In this document: positions 32,476 through 43,699 of the stretch, one piece after another | How positions within the stretch are numbered: the stretch's first letter is position 1 | Layout of the letters: every line of letters begins with the position of its first letter | Source of the DNA: Hysterangium stoloniferum | Taxonomy: Eukaryota; Basidiomycota; Agaricomycetes; Hysterangiales; Hysterangiaceae | Assembly (NCBI GenBank): GCA_015178975.1 | Contig: WHVD01000176.1 | Coordinates: forward strand, 1 to 64,000 | Direction: 5' to 3' | Length of the DNA: 64,000 bases | The notes under the pieces: generated by a model | Seen by the model: only the letters and a program-made list of their open reading frames with translations | Databases searched by the model: none | Told to the model about the DNA's origin: nothing | Position numbers and translations under genes: made by a program

Positions 32476-34111
32476 TGTTAAGGTGCATACATGGAGGGTT
32501 TCCAGAGAAACCCACGGGAAAACTGGTAGGACTTGGCTTCAGCTTATAGGCTGTGCCCTTGCGAGATCGTCTTGTCCAATTTCAAATGGGTGGACAGAAA
32601 TCCTGGGGAGTCCAGGTGGGGTTCATGGGTTGAGAGGTTGGGGAGTTGAGATGAATAAGTTGGAGGTCGAGGAATAGATGGGTCAGACCCCATGGGCTCC
32701 GACAAGTAAGAGCAGTGTGTTTCAAAGAGGAATTTAGAGCGGAAAATATACTAAGATTACTGGGGGGAATCTAAGCTGATTTTCTGACTGGATTGTATGT
32801 ACAACATGTTAGGGTACGTACATGGCAGGTTTCTGGAGAAACCCACAGAATATCTAGTAGGACTTGGCTTCAGCTTATAGGCTGCACCCTCGTGAGATCA
32901 TGTTGTCCAATTTCAGACAGGCAGATGGGAATCCCGGGGAGTCCAGGTGGGGTTCGTGGGTCATGGGGTCATGGGTCGAGAGGTTGTGAGTTGAGATGTA
33001 AGTCAAGATAGGTAAGAGAGATAGATGCACCAGAGCCCGTGGGCTCCAACTAGTGTGAGCGATGTAATTCAAGTAGGAGTTTAGAGTGGAAAATGTATTA
33101 GATTACTGGGGGGAATCTAAGTCAATTTTCTGACTGGATTGTATGTACAACATCTGCCAGTTTAAATAGACTGTGGAGTGAATGACATACCAAATCCAGT
33201 AATGATGAAACGAAACTATCAAAACATAAAATGAGAATAGTAAACACCAATTTCGTGTTAGGAACGGGACGGAATGGGATGGAGTCCGAATCATGACAAA
33301 TCATAAACCATAATGGGAAATGGAGTGGGAGCGGAGTCCAAATCATGACAGGTCATTTGACTAAAACAGGAACGGGGCTCTGTTAGAGGGATGATGGGTT
33401 TTCTGAGTGGGGTCTGGTGACTGATGTGTGGGACGAGGTCAGATATAGACAGGGATGGAGTCTGGGGTTTTCTGGTGACTGAAACACAACATAACGAAGT
33501 TGAACATAGACAAGTCTGATATACAGAGTCCAATGGGAATTCTGGTAAACTGACAATGGGTGCATAGGTGCGGGTGTGTATAAGTTAGTGCCCAGAGTCC
33601 AGCAGGATTTCTGGTTGTAACACAACATCTGCCAGACTATATAGACTGTGGAATGAATAACATACCAAATCCAGTAATAATGCAAACTAAACTAGGAAAC
33701 ATGAAATGAGATAAATAAACACCAAACTTGGTGTTAGGAATGGAACAGAGCAGAGCAGAGTCCAAATCGTGACAGGTGATAAAACCATAATGGGAATGGA
33801 GTGGGAGCGGAGTCCAAATCGTGACAGGTCATTTGACTATAATGGGAACGGGGCTCAGTTAGAGAGCTGACGGGTTTTCTGAGTGGGGTCTGGTGACTGG
33901 TGTGTGGGACAGGGTCAGAGATAGACAGGGACGGAGTCTGGCAGGTATTCTGGTGACTGATACATGAAGTAATGAAGGTCAAATGTGGACAGGTCGATGT
34001 ACAGAGTCCAGCAGGTATTCCGGTAAACTGATAATTGGTGCATGTAGGCATGTAGGGTGCAGGTGTGTATAAGTTAGTGCCTGGAGTCTGGTGGGATTTC
34101 CCATTGTAACA
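32476..34111 (+). mobile_element. Solo LTR A, interrupted by nested LTR B
   Basis: Outer LTR begins TGTTAAGG and ends TTGTAACA. It is flanked by CATAT at 32471-32475 and 34112-34116. The empty site survives at 27757-27770 ('gaagccacatgaaaaa'). Removing the nested element and one 5-bp duplication leaves about 815 bp. No internal retroelement region remains, so it is a solo LTR. The open frames across it are not conserved genes. Confidence 0.92.
32807..33622 (+). mobile_element. Solo LTR B (816 bp) nested in LTR A, same family and orientation
   Basis: Begins TGTTAGGG and ends TTGTAACA, flanked by CAACA at 32802-32806 and 33623-33627. The insertion point equals the inner sequence 'gtatgtacaacatctgccag' that LTR B itself carries uninterrupted near 33141-33160. 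This explains why the block looks like an A-A-B-B duplication. Confidence 0.92.
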
Positions 34112-34165
34112 CATATGAACAAAGTAATTATGCCAGAATCTTGGCTGGAAGGCCACCCCCTGTTC

Positions 34166-34479
34166 AAATAATCTGCTAGCCTAGTGATCACAGTACAAGG
34201 ACTCTCTACTGTTAGAGCATAGCCACTAAGAGTAGAGTGGGTAGATGCTAAACTGGTGATATGTATAACTAGGTTTCAGATGAGGGATCTACTCCTCATC
34301 TGAACTAACTATATACTAGAATACATGGTCTGTGCACTGGTCTGTGCATGAACATGCTACAGATTTAGTGAACACTAAACTAAATATAACAATCACATGT
34401 GTGAACTGGTAGGAACCTATACAGTCACAAGATGAGATATGAGATTACAATTAATCATGTTATCATATTATAATATCTT
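34166..34479. mobile_element. 314-bp insertion flanked by CTGTTC
   Basis: The sister at 42293-42330 runs 'cttggctggaagtccacccgctgttgtttattaaattgacc'-like without the insert. Here CTGTTC at 34160-34165 recurs at 34480-34485, and the homologous sequence then continues ('tctataaaattgg'). Inside is a hairpin with 11-bp arms (TTCAGATGAGG / CCTCATCTGAA, 34275-34304). Class unknown; no terminal repeats recognised. Confidence 0.55.
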
Positions 34480-34485
34480 CTGTTC

Positions 34486-36535
34486 TCTATAAAATTGGAG
34501 CTTGTTAGAACTTGTCCACAGATTTAGTTTCCACAGACATCATGATCTGAGTGACTTCAATTATGTCATGTTTTCCCTTTTCTTCCATATTTATCACTCC
34601 TTATTTTCCATATTCTCACAACCCATACACCTTATTGCTACCTATCTCTCTCACATTTTCAGTATTCCTATCCCCCATGACAATATGCAGCAGAAGGAAA
34701 TAGACCAAGACAATGTGTCTGATAAAATGTGTGTCACTGGGAATAATGGTTTTTGTAAGTATTTGATGATCATTTCTTGTGTTGAGTGGGAATGAAGTTG
34801 TAAGGTGCTGTTTTCAATTAAATGTTGAATAAACTGATATTTAACTTTGATGTGTTTCATTTGGCACAGTGCACATTGATTAGAAGCATATGCTATCATT
34901 TCTTGATTGTCTTTGAAAATATCCACGGGCTTTCATATATGATATTGAGTTCCTCTAAACATTGTCTTATCCACATAACTTCATGGGCAACTTCTGAAAG
35001 TGCTGTGGTTGTCTATTTTCTGGATGACCAGGATATAAGTCCTGATCCAAGGAAGATTGTGCATCCTCTGTTGAATCATGTACCCTTAGTATACACTGCA
35101 AAATCCCTATCTGAATATCAATGTAAACATAAATTTCCTCCTCCTAAATGTAATTCTTGCTCTCTAGTCATAAATAGATATGCATTTGGCAAGATGTCAA
35201 TGGGTAAGAGTAGGATTAGATGAATACTGAGATAGTGTATTGACCAATTAAGCAATATCAGGACAGAGCTACAAACATGAGACTTCCAGTAGGTTCTTGA
35301 TAGGGCAGTTTGGTTGTTTCTTCTTTTTGCATCACTATTTTCTGCCTCTGTGATGGAACTAAAATGTATTCCAAGTGGGACAGGAGATCATGTTGATTTA
35401 GAATTCAGTGTGTTGAATTTTCATGCAATACTTTTGACATCGGGAGATATAAACAGACTTCACATCATACCAGACACTCCTTCCCAAAATCCAATGAGCT
35501 TCACTCTTATTCAAAATCCCAAATCATTCATTAAATACCTTTCTAGCTCTAGCAGAAGCCAATCTTCATCTCTCATGATGTGTGATCATTGATTCAGAAA
35601 CTATTACGACCAGAATTCCCACCAGACTCCATACATCAGACTTGTCCACATTCATCTTCATTACTTCATATATCAGTCACCAGAATACCACCAGACTCCA
35701 TCCCTGTCTATCTCCATCCCCATTCCATGCATCAGTCACCAGGCCCTGCTTGGAAAACCTGCCATCCCTCTAACTGAACCCCATTCCTATTATAGTCAAA
35801 TGACCTGTCATGATTCGGAGTCCACTCCCACTCTGTTCCCATTATGGTTTTATGACCTGTCATAATTTGGACTCCACTCCGTTCTGTTCCATTCCTAACA
35901 CCAAGTTTGGTGTTTATTTATCTCGTTTTATGTTCGTTAGTTTCATTTTCATTATTACTGGATTTGGTATGTTATCCATTGCACAGTCTATATAGTCTGG
36001 CAGATGTTGTACATACAATCCAGTCAGAAAATCAGGTTACATTCTCCCCAGTAATCTTGTATATTTTCCACTCTAAACTACTCTTTGAATCACACCGTTC
36101 TTACTAGTCAGAGCCCATGGGCTCCGACGCATCTATCACTCAACCTCTGACTTATCTATCTCAACTTCCCGACCTCTCAACCTACAACCTCTCAACCCAC
36201 GAACTCTGCCTGGACTCCCTGGGATTCCCATCCACCCATTTGAAATTGGACAAAATGATCTCATGAGGGCACAGCCTATAAGCTGAAGCCAAGTCCTACT
36301 GGCTTTCCTGCAGGTTTCTCTGGAAACCCTCCATGTACACACCCTTAACAGAAACACACTATACTACAGCCCAAATTCTGTCTTCCCACATCTTGATAAA
36401 TACTGCACTGTCATAATTTGAACAAGTCCAATTGAGCTCCTTCACCAGCAAATCATATGGAGTTTTTAGCCATTTATTTTTCATTCCTCATCAATGTTGT
36501 GGGGACCTGAATACATACCTGCCTCTCCATCAGTA
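34486..36535 (-). mobile_element. Ty1/copia remnant C3 (split by LTR C)
   Basis: RNase H end at 34926-34651 (KHIKVKYQFIQHLIENSTLQ ... STQEMIIKYLQKPL). RT piece about 35600-35440 with EAHWILGRSVWYD. The solo LTR at 35602-36350 separates this from the RT-gag junction at 36351-36535, which continues after a further insertion at 37802-38345 (gag). Stops throughout. It shares its gag-RT junction with C4 and C5. Confidence 0.75.
35602..36350 (-). mobile_element. Solo LTR C (749 bp), same family as LTR A/B, reversed
   Basis: Reverse complement of LTRs A/B: starts TATTACGACCAGAA (the TG end mutated to TA) and ends CCCTTAACA. Flanked by GAAAC at 35597-35601 and 36351-36355. The empty site survives in copia C4 at about 47808-47825 ('cccagaaacacactacacc'). 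Shorter than A/B by about 66 bp of internal deletions. Confidence 0.9.
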
Positions 36536-37801
36536 AAATGGGCATATGCGCTGGAGCCTCCAGAAGGCTCCAGAAGCACAGTATTCAGAGAATATTGCCA
36601 GTTTCAAATGCTATAAGTATATCATGGAATGTTTGAACTATGACTGGTATGCTACTGTGACTGACACATGTTTATCATGTTATGTCACATTATTTCCCAG
36701 CAATATAGTGGCTCAGGGTTCTAGCCAGCTGTATACATAAATCTATGTGAATGTATTTACCCTCTCTCAGAGCCTCTAGGAGCCATTGACTATCTGTTAA
36801 CTTTTGGGAATTCGGTAAATGAGCAGCAAGGACTCAAAACATACAGGGGTATTAGTAAGCGGGTTACTAGGCTATATAAGGATGAGTCATGTATAGTAGT
36901 ACTCATCCATTTAAAATGAGTTAACTGTCACCTACACAGACAAATGGAAAGTTATATGATCTAAGAACAGCGCCACCGAAAACTTAACACTATCCTCTCT
37001 AGCTTGTTGAATAGGCCAAATAAGAAAGAGACCTCAGGTTCCAAGTAATGAAACTCTGTTAGATTTCTCCTTTAAATGCTCGAGAAGCAATATTGTTGTT
37101 GGAAACCACTAAGCCAACATTGGCTTAGTGGTTTCCAACATAAAGTAAACTCCGATACTCCAAAGACCTCACTTGGTTGTGAGTTCAGTTCAATCTCCAC
37201 CCATACCAATAGTTTGAAGCCCAAAAATAAGTGGCAAAATAACTTGTATTTGGCATTAAGAGGGATAAGAATTACTTAATATCTAGTTGGCCCACACACA
37301 ATATTGGCTACCGCTTTAACAGGTCATAGGGAGTCACTACTGACCTTCAGGTCGGAGTTTAGTTTTATGTTGAAAACCACAAAGCCAACATTGGCTTAGT
37401 GGTTTCCAACAATTGTCTGTTATAAAATAATACATATTATTGATTTTTTGCACTTTGAGCACTCTGAGAGCCTCTGGGAGTCAGCACCTATCCTCTACAG
37501 CCAAGAAAAGGGACAGAAGAAAACCGCGTCATGGCCAGCAGCTCCAGTGGCTAAACCACTTCACTGATGTCATTGCAGAAAAGGCTGAAGTGTAACAAAT
37601 ACACTCAGTCGATACCGATAAGTGGTTCGACTGAGGTATGGTGGTGCAACTATGTTAGTTAAATATGTTATCGCTAATGTGAGGGTAGGGGGGGAAGACA
37701 ATGGTAGACGTGTTTAAGGTACCCCCTTGACGTAGACTCAGGGTGCTTGGCCATGTACGCTTGACATGTACTTAGGGCGCTAGAGCCTGTTTTAACATGA
37801 A
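36536..37801. mobile_element. About 1.27-kb insertion of unknown class inside copia C3 gag
   Basis: Copia homology stops near 36535 and resumes at 'cttctgagaacatgggg' (37802), as judged against 47985-48040. The inserted sequence has no partner elsewhere in the window. It holds an 8-bp-arm hairpin (CTGGAGCC / GGCTCCAG, 36551-36573), two 'agcctct(a/g)ggag' boxes near 36772 and 37471, and the 315-bp palindrome-ended element. No convincing gene. Confidence 0.55.
37097..37411. mobile_element. 315-bp element with 44-bp palindromes at both ends
   Basis: Each end is a 44-bp near-perfect palindrome: 37097-37140 has 21-bp arms and a 2-nt centre; 37368-37411 has two mismatches. Inside them 'taaagtaaactccga' (37141) is matched by inverted 'tcggagtttagtttta', so terminal inverted repeats extend to about 59 bp. 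Ends are TGTTGG...CCAACA and the flanks are ATTGT at 37092-37096 and 37412-37416, a 5-bp target duplication. It could be a small solo LTR with palindromic ends or a foldback/MITE-type element. No coding capacity. Confidence 0.88.
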
Positions 37802-38345
37802 GCTTCTGAGAACATGGGGTGAACTTCTTTTTTTATTTTAATGTGGCACATTTCATTGAGTATTTCTTCGACTGTGTCCAATTCACAGTAATTGTCGTCA
37901 GCATGACGTCAAACTCCTCCGGCAGCATATTCATAAACAGGCTGAGATAGTCCGTGTCCTATTAACATAATCCACTTCCAATAGTTTCAATCTGATTAAA
38001 TGCATTTGGGCTTTATATTTGATAATACCCGTTCCATCATAGGGCATTCAAACAAGTGCCGACAATAAAATTGTTCAACTATTGGTTAAACACATTCTGT
38101 ACGTTGTTTTTAACTTGTCCCATGCGTCTCTTGGATCGTCATTCACCATATTTACTACCCTCGGTTTATCTTCAATCCTCAACATAATTTAGCTATAGCC
38201 TCTTTCTTTCGAAGCTCCTAGGGAACTTCAATTTGTAGCTCCTCCGGTTTAGTAGGGAAGTTCCCCGGTAACAAGTTTCCATTGATTTAACGATTCGTGT
38301 ATAGTCTTCATAATCGCACACCATGTGAAATAATTATCTTTTCTC
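37802..38345 (-). mobile_element. Copia C3 gag portion (continuation)
   Basis: Matches gag of C2 (29270-29830) and C4 (48040-48265): 'cgactgtgtccaattcacag', 'cactccggcagcat'-like text, 'ataatccacttccaatag', 'gtttcaatctgat'. Frame broken many times. The right end 'aataattatcttttctcagct' is the same as in C2 near 29800. Confidence 0.7.
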
Positions 38346-38379
38346 AGCTTGGGGAAGACATGATAGGCCCAGTGCTAAT

Positions 38380-39360
38380 TTCTTTTATTTTTAATTTTCT
38401 GGAGAGCTTCAGGTTGTCGATATCCATGGATCGTTGCGGCAACTGTGATACATGCTCTGGATATATTCAAGGTACATGCCGATATGGTTTACGCATGTAC
38501 CCTGTTGCCTCAGCGATGCTCTGCCTCAGGTGCGCTGGGCAGCCGGAAACCGTTCTTTACGAACTTCCTGTGGATATGTGAGAAAGCTTAGGAAAACCAA
38601 TGTATCCCATGAATTTTTGCGTATGGCTGTGGCGGCGCTTTTGGCCATAATGGGCTTTGAGAGATCACCGTATGATGATTTAGGTTGACCACAAGATGTA
38701 TTTTAGTCCGTCAATGTAAGAAGGATCGAGGAAGACGTCTTCAGAAGAATCACGATAGTCGTGTTCGGCCGTCATGGTGCGGTGTTTAGCAAGGCTTAGG
38801 CTTTGGGGATGGCCCCAACTCGTCAACATACCTCATAGAAGGACGCGCCATAAGACTAACCCAACTACAGAAAAAAAGAAAAAAAGCTAGTCAGTTTCAA
38901 TAGAATGAATTCAACGTGTCAACCAAAACGCACATCCTGCAGGTCGGCGACCGCCCTGTCAGCATGGAACTTTTGGCTGTCAGCGTCTGCACAGGTCTTA
39001 GCCGATAGCCATCTCAACAGACTTAATCATGCTGCGTAACCATTGTTGCGGGATTCTATGCGGAGTGTGGTCAGCCTGATGCCTGAGTGCCCCAGACACG
39101 ACCAGCCGACTGGCTCAGGACTTCGCATTGGTAAACATACTCTTCTTATGCAGGAGTGTTAAATCCTTAAGAATTCGATGAGGAGCGGGAATCGGGAAAA
39201 CCGGCACCAAGTCAGGCCCATCCGCCTGATCAACACTTTCGGTTTTTTCCGACACTTCTACCTAACCGTACCTTCAAGTTTCTCCCAGGGTCTCCCTGCA
39301 GATCCTGTGTGTATGTATTCATTTTTTGGAAATGATAGATGGTTGGATAATAATTTATGA
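38380..39360. repeat. W/D module fragment, copy 8
   Basis: Lacks W. 'gagcttcaggttgtcgatatccatgg' to 'cctcatagaagg' matches D. 38880-39180 resembles the stretch downstream of Q5 (22270-22400) and 44540-44640. 39040-39350 matches the 3' flank of Q ('gcctgatgcctg', 'cgacacttctacct'). No reliable gene. Confidence 0.45.
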
Positions 39361-39559
39361 ATTTAAAAAGTTTATTCCCCATCGGGGGATTGTCTCAGTG
39401 TTCTGTTGGAAAACAGGTGCAGGAAGGCAAGACTTGAAGTTATGGGAGTAGTAATCTCTTTCTTCAATCACCGTTTGAGCCATTTAAAGACTGAGAAAAT
39501 CATCCTTCGGATAGCATACTTTGCGTCACTCTTCGAAAAATCTTAAGCTACGTCGAACA

Positions 39560-41506
39560 TCATTCAGGCAATGAGTAAATGCGTTAGTCATATGCAACAG
39601 TCTAGTCACACGACCGTCCGCTCCTCTCCAAGAGGAATAACTAGTCTGTGTTGGAACTTGGTGAGACCCCTACAAACTGAAACTCAAGCAGACAGAGGAA
39701 GGATTGTACTTCGTCCATCAAATCAGTCACAAATATCTCCTCCCCGGGGATGTATACAACCGTCTCAAAAAAGGCCAGGGAGGCATGAAGGACACAGATA
39801 GGACTATCCGCTCGCACGGTCGCGCACGCAATTTCCGGGTCTGGAGACTGTAAAATTAACGACGATGAGCCCCTTATTAACATCAAGGCGCCATGAAACA
39901 CCGAAGTGTCTGATTTCGGGTTCTGAATTAGTATTCTGATAGCCGAATAATTTGAGACGACAGGTCCGCGATGGTGTAACTGTGGACTCACTGCAGTATT
40001 TTAACCCCGATGGAAGCAATGATTCGATCAATGTTTTCCGCCAGAAATGTGCCATCCTTAAATAATCCATCGAGTTCATTTATAATGCATTTATAAGTCA
40101 TATAGCGAAAAGGGTCGGCATACGCAAATGAATCGGTCTTGGTCCGTAAAACACCAAGCACGATATCCAATAGAGTCCCATAAATGCTGCAGAGCCAAGG
40201 ATCCTGTGTGAAACAGTAGGAGAAGATACATATTTGGCCGGGAATCACTTCCATGTTTCCACGTTGGCTTCGATTCGTATCTGCATGTTTTGCATTTCGG
40301 CCATTCTCCAAAAACAGCAACGGTAAAACTTACGACCTCATCCAGAATTTGAGATATTTTTTAACGACATTGAGATCCTAATGTGACAGGCCTTGTGTAT
40401 CATGCACCTGCGTGATAATGGGGGAGAAACAGTAGGTAATAAGAACATATTGTGAAGTGGTGAGGGCAGCCGACGGGCTACAGATATTTGCCAATATATG
40501 ATATGAATATCGAGGCGACAGCATAGCAGTCCCAGGAAGTTGCGACTCGACCAGGACAGTGAAGAGCACGGGAACCATTTTCGCTGGCGCATCCTCCATA
40601 CACGTCATGAAATAGATTACATACGCTATCTCTCCTATGACTCTACCGATATTCGCTTCTTCGCTAGTACCATACGAGAATCTAAAGGCGATATGGGTCT
40701 TCGTGAGAAGCCGACTCACCCGATATCGTATTTTGCGCGGGTAAGATGGTCTTCATTAAAATTATTTCAGCATGTAATGGATGACTATTTCCAGAAGCCG
40801 ACATGCCCCAATAGATCCAGACCCTCTCGAACTATTGTGCCCAATTTCCGCACAGTTAGCTGTTTGTTAAGCACTCTATTCACCATGATTTCCTTATGCG
40901 TGTCCTCATCCGCGTCCTCATCCGTGTCATCGAGCCTGTCGGCAACTCTCTGGTACTCTTCGACACGTCGCGTGTAGTACAAGCACTTTCCAACCAAAAT
41001 GGACATCTTAGTGCCGTAGAGTAGCTTCGTCCTGATCCGCTCTAATGCCAGACCACAAAGGTAACCGGGGCCGACTTCGACTTCCGTCGACTTACAAATA
41101 ACGGGCACCTTCCATGCATCAATGGCGTGTTTCACAATGTCGGACATGCCTTGCTCAATCCCTGATGATTCCAGTAAGCCTTGTGGCGGTTCTATGCAAG
41201 CTGCAAAACCACGGCACTAAACGAAGAAAAAAATGTTCGACACATTGGAGTCAATCCTCGAAACACAAGATTAACATACAATTTGCTGAACCCATGAATC
41301 AAGCGCGTCCTTGTTGATCGGTACATGCTCGTATCAAGACCTGGTCTGTGGTAACCTCTCTATTACACGCCCATAGTCTCTGGAGTATATCCTGAAAATG
41401 ACTTTCGAGCACTGCGATGCGTTGAGATTCGAGGGCAGTAGGGGAGATCAATCGGCAGCTCTTCGACATGGTCAGGGTGACTAGGTACTATCTCGTGGTC
41501 AGACAT
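39560..41506 (-). pseudogene. Q family, copy Q8 (long subtype)
   Basis: ATG at 41506 (MSDHEIVPSHPDHVEEL-type start). The intron 1 region is near 41215-41275 with GTATGT donor. Exon 2 (41147-40785) reads MSDIVKHAIDAWKVPVI and GPGYLCGLALERIRTKLLYG and has an extra acidic run (DDTDEDADEDTHKE). Exon 3 (40719-40378) is shifted after SQLPG. Exon 4 (40320-39988) reads SIYGTLLDIVLGVLRTKTDS and LAENIDRIIASIGVKILQ. Exon 5 has VYIPGEEIFVTDLMDEV. Several frameshifts. Upstream is the 234-bp LTR at 41536. Confidence 0.6.
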
Positions 41507-41535
41507 GGGGAACGTGAGATATAGACGTGAAGCAT

Positions 41536-41769
41536 TGTAATCCCGTCGTCAATTGGGATCACTGGCGGTCACACAAGTTGACAGGACCACGGTGTATTGT
41601 CCAGAGCAGAACAAGATACAGTCAAGTGCAGCGTACGGTAAGATCTAAGGTCCTGAAAACTTCCTGGCTACTGATACGGTGCAACACGGTGATTATGTAA
41701 TCACGTGTTTTGAAACGAGAATGTAAAACTAAAGGGTCTGTACGTAAGACTGGGGGCACCAGGATTACA
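41536..41769. mobile_element. Solo LTR (234 bp) with AGCAT duplication
   Basis: Ends are TGTAATCC...GGATTACA (8-bp inverted, TG...CA). Flanks are AGCAT at 41531-41535 and 41770-41774. It lies in the otherwise conserved spacer between Q and N; other copies read 'gatatagacaagaggcgtgtc' there. No second copy seen in the window. Confidence 0.85.
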
Positions 41770-41799
41770 AGCATGTTATAAAGCGTTCATTAGGCTTCC

Positions 41800-42470
41800 T
41801 CTATTTTTGTGAGACACCGCTTCAAATTTCCAATTAACACTGGTCTACTAAGTCACAGGAAAAGGCCCGGCATCCAAAGATACTGTTAGTCGAGATGAGC
41901 TTTAAAGAGAGTCAAAACATAGCGTTTTGACAACTGTAAATGCAGAAAACAATACATTAATTATAATAAATAAACTGAAAAAGAAAAAGGCTGTTTAAGT
42001 ATGTACAACACGGGTCTGTTCTCTTCATCTGAATATTTCCGTGCATATCGACAAAGGACTTTCAACTTCGCGTTCATACAAACATCAGTGAGACTTTCTA
42101 TTCTTCTGCCGATGAACCGAGCGGTGCGGCCGAGTTAAGCTCCGCCATCCTCCGGCTCTTTCACTTTTCATTCTTTTTATGAGCAAAGAAATAGAATGGG
42201 CTATAGTTCCATTAAACGTAATGTCAGAAAATGAGGAGCAAAAACGCTTATGATGAACCTACATGAAAAAGTAAGTCCACCAGTATCTTGGCTGGAAGTC
42301 CACCCGCTGTTGTTTATTAAATTGACCTTGTTAGAACTCGTCCCCCTATTTCATTCACACGACATCATGATCTGAGTGACTTCAATTATGTCATTTTTTC
42401 CCTTTCTTCCATATTTATCACTACCCATATCACTCATATTATCACTGTTCCTATCCCCTGTCGTAGCGGT
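41800..42470 (-). repeat. N block plus copia 3'-end fragment ahead of P9
   Basis: 41800-42280 matches N blocks at 16.35, 27.35 and 32.17 kb. 42280-42470 matches the copia 3' end ('atcatgatctgagtgacttc', 'tcactgttcctatcccctgtc'). It turns into P upstream sequence after 42470. Confidence 0.5.
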
Positions 42471-43670
42471 CCCACAGATGGGCATGGCTCCGCCCGCTCC
42501 ACCTCCACCCGCCTCCACCCTCGTTCTGTCCAGTAGTCTACTGGGAGATTATTCCCTGGAATATACTTTCATCCGCAGACAAACCACATTCCTGCAAACA
42601 CTAGTAAATGCTTATTACTCATATTATCCGTAACATTGACAATGAGGGAAGAAACAACAGAATACCCATGAGAGATGATAATTACTTGGCACCCATTCGT
42701 GCACAGTTGCATATTTTTGCGTTCCTCGTGATAGATGTAATGGGGAATCGACCTCTTCAGAAAAGAATTATTGTCGGCGGCAAGAGCTCATTCATGTGAG
42801 CTATAAAACTTAATTTATAATGCCTTGTATGATCTAAGTAGAGTGTGGTTCATTTTCCAGCAGCCTAAATGGGGAACATGAGGGAAAGCACCCTCGCAGT
42901 TCCCCCTAGTGTCCTGACCTTAGGCATTCCTACCCCACTAAGAGCCGTCATATCGGTATACGCCGTGCATGCTTTCGGTTCCCAGCAGAGAAGATAGGAC
43001 GGAGGGCAACGGCACAGGGGTGGCATTAGGCCACCGAAAGGCTACAGTGTTAAGTACAGCGGGAATTGGAGATGGTGGATAACGGGTTGATTTTACGTTC
43101 TTGTACAAACCTTTCGTATTGTCTTTTTTTTTCATTTATCTTAACCTCGACTGTAAAAAAGAGACTATTCATGCACTCTTTAATTGTCCCATTAAGGAAA
43201 CGAAGCAAAGGGACGCATTAATGAACCCAATGAAAGCCCACAATAAAAAAAAAACCATTGATCGATTGTTCGCACCTGCTTACAGGCACTGCCATCAAGC
43301 TCAACCCCTTTCACATAGAATTCATTTTCTTGACAGCTTTCGTACCACTATTTTCTACGGTAACAGACACCCTGTTTCCGCTCACTTGAATGAAAAGACG
43401 CTCTGGGTCCCGCTGTTTATGCACAGTCGAAACCAGCTCATTAGAGTCTTAACCGACGAGGTACACATACTGTGTGTGATGGGGGAAACTAAAGGAAAAG
43501 GTGTGGAAGTAGATTCCAAACCGCAGGAAGGTAAAGTAGGCAGTGCAGTGGTGCGGAAAGAGACAAGGGATCGATTTCCAGTTTTTGTACAGGCATCCTT
43601 TGCGCTGTGGCTTTTTCTTTTTGGGCCAAACAATTTTGTTGCGCCGTCTTTGTTTGTACTGTAAATAAAA
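42470..43670 (+). pseudogene. P family, copy P9 (long open 3' part)
   Basis: From about 43101 one frame is open for 187 codons: DCKKETIHALFNCPIKETKQ, then HCHQAQPLSHRIHFLDSF, then NEKTLWVPLFMHSRNQLIRV, DEVHILCVMGETKGKGVEVD and KPQEGKVGSAVVRKE, ending at a TAA at 43664. The intron expected after TTIFYG is partly deleted so that the frame is bridged, which makes the open frame partly accidental. The GTAAGT donor of the earlier intron is mutated to TTAAGT (near 43048). Product unknown: no domain recognised. Confidence 0.5.
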
Positions 43671-43699
43671 AGAAGAGAAGAAGCAAAGCATTAGTCAAC

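Noticed and set aside
33291-34156. Reverse frames with repeated SLSISDPVPHTSHQTP-type residues
   Set aside because: The internal repetition is caused by the nested LTR B duplicating the same LTR region.
32483-36357. Repeated open frames with residues TWLQLIGCAL and PISNGW on both strands
   Set aside because: They lie wholly inside the solo LTRs A, B and C, so the similarity is explained by the LTR copies and not by a gene family.
37097-37411. CRISPR-like pair of identical repeats with a spacer
   Set aside because: Only two repeats, each self-palindromic, with target-site duplication outside; the context is eukaryotic. A mobile element explains it.
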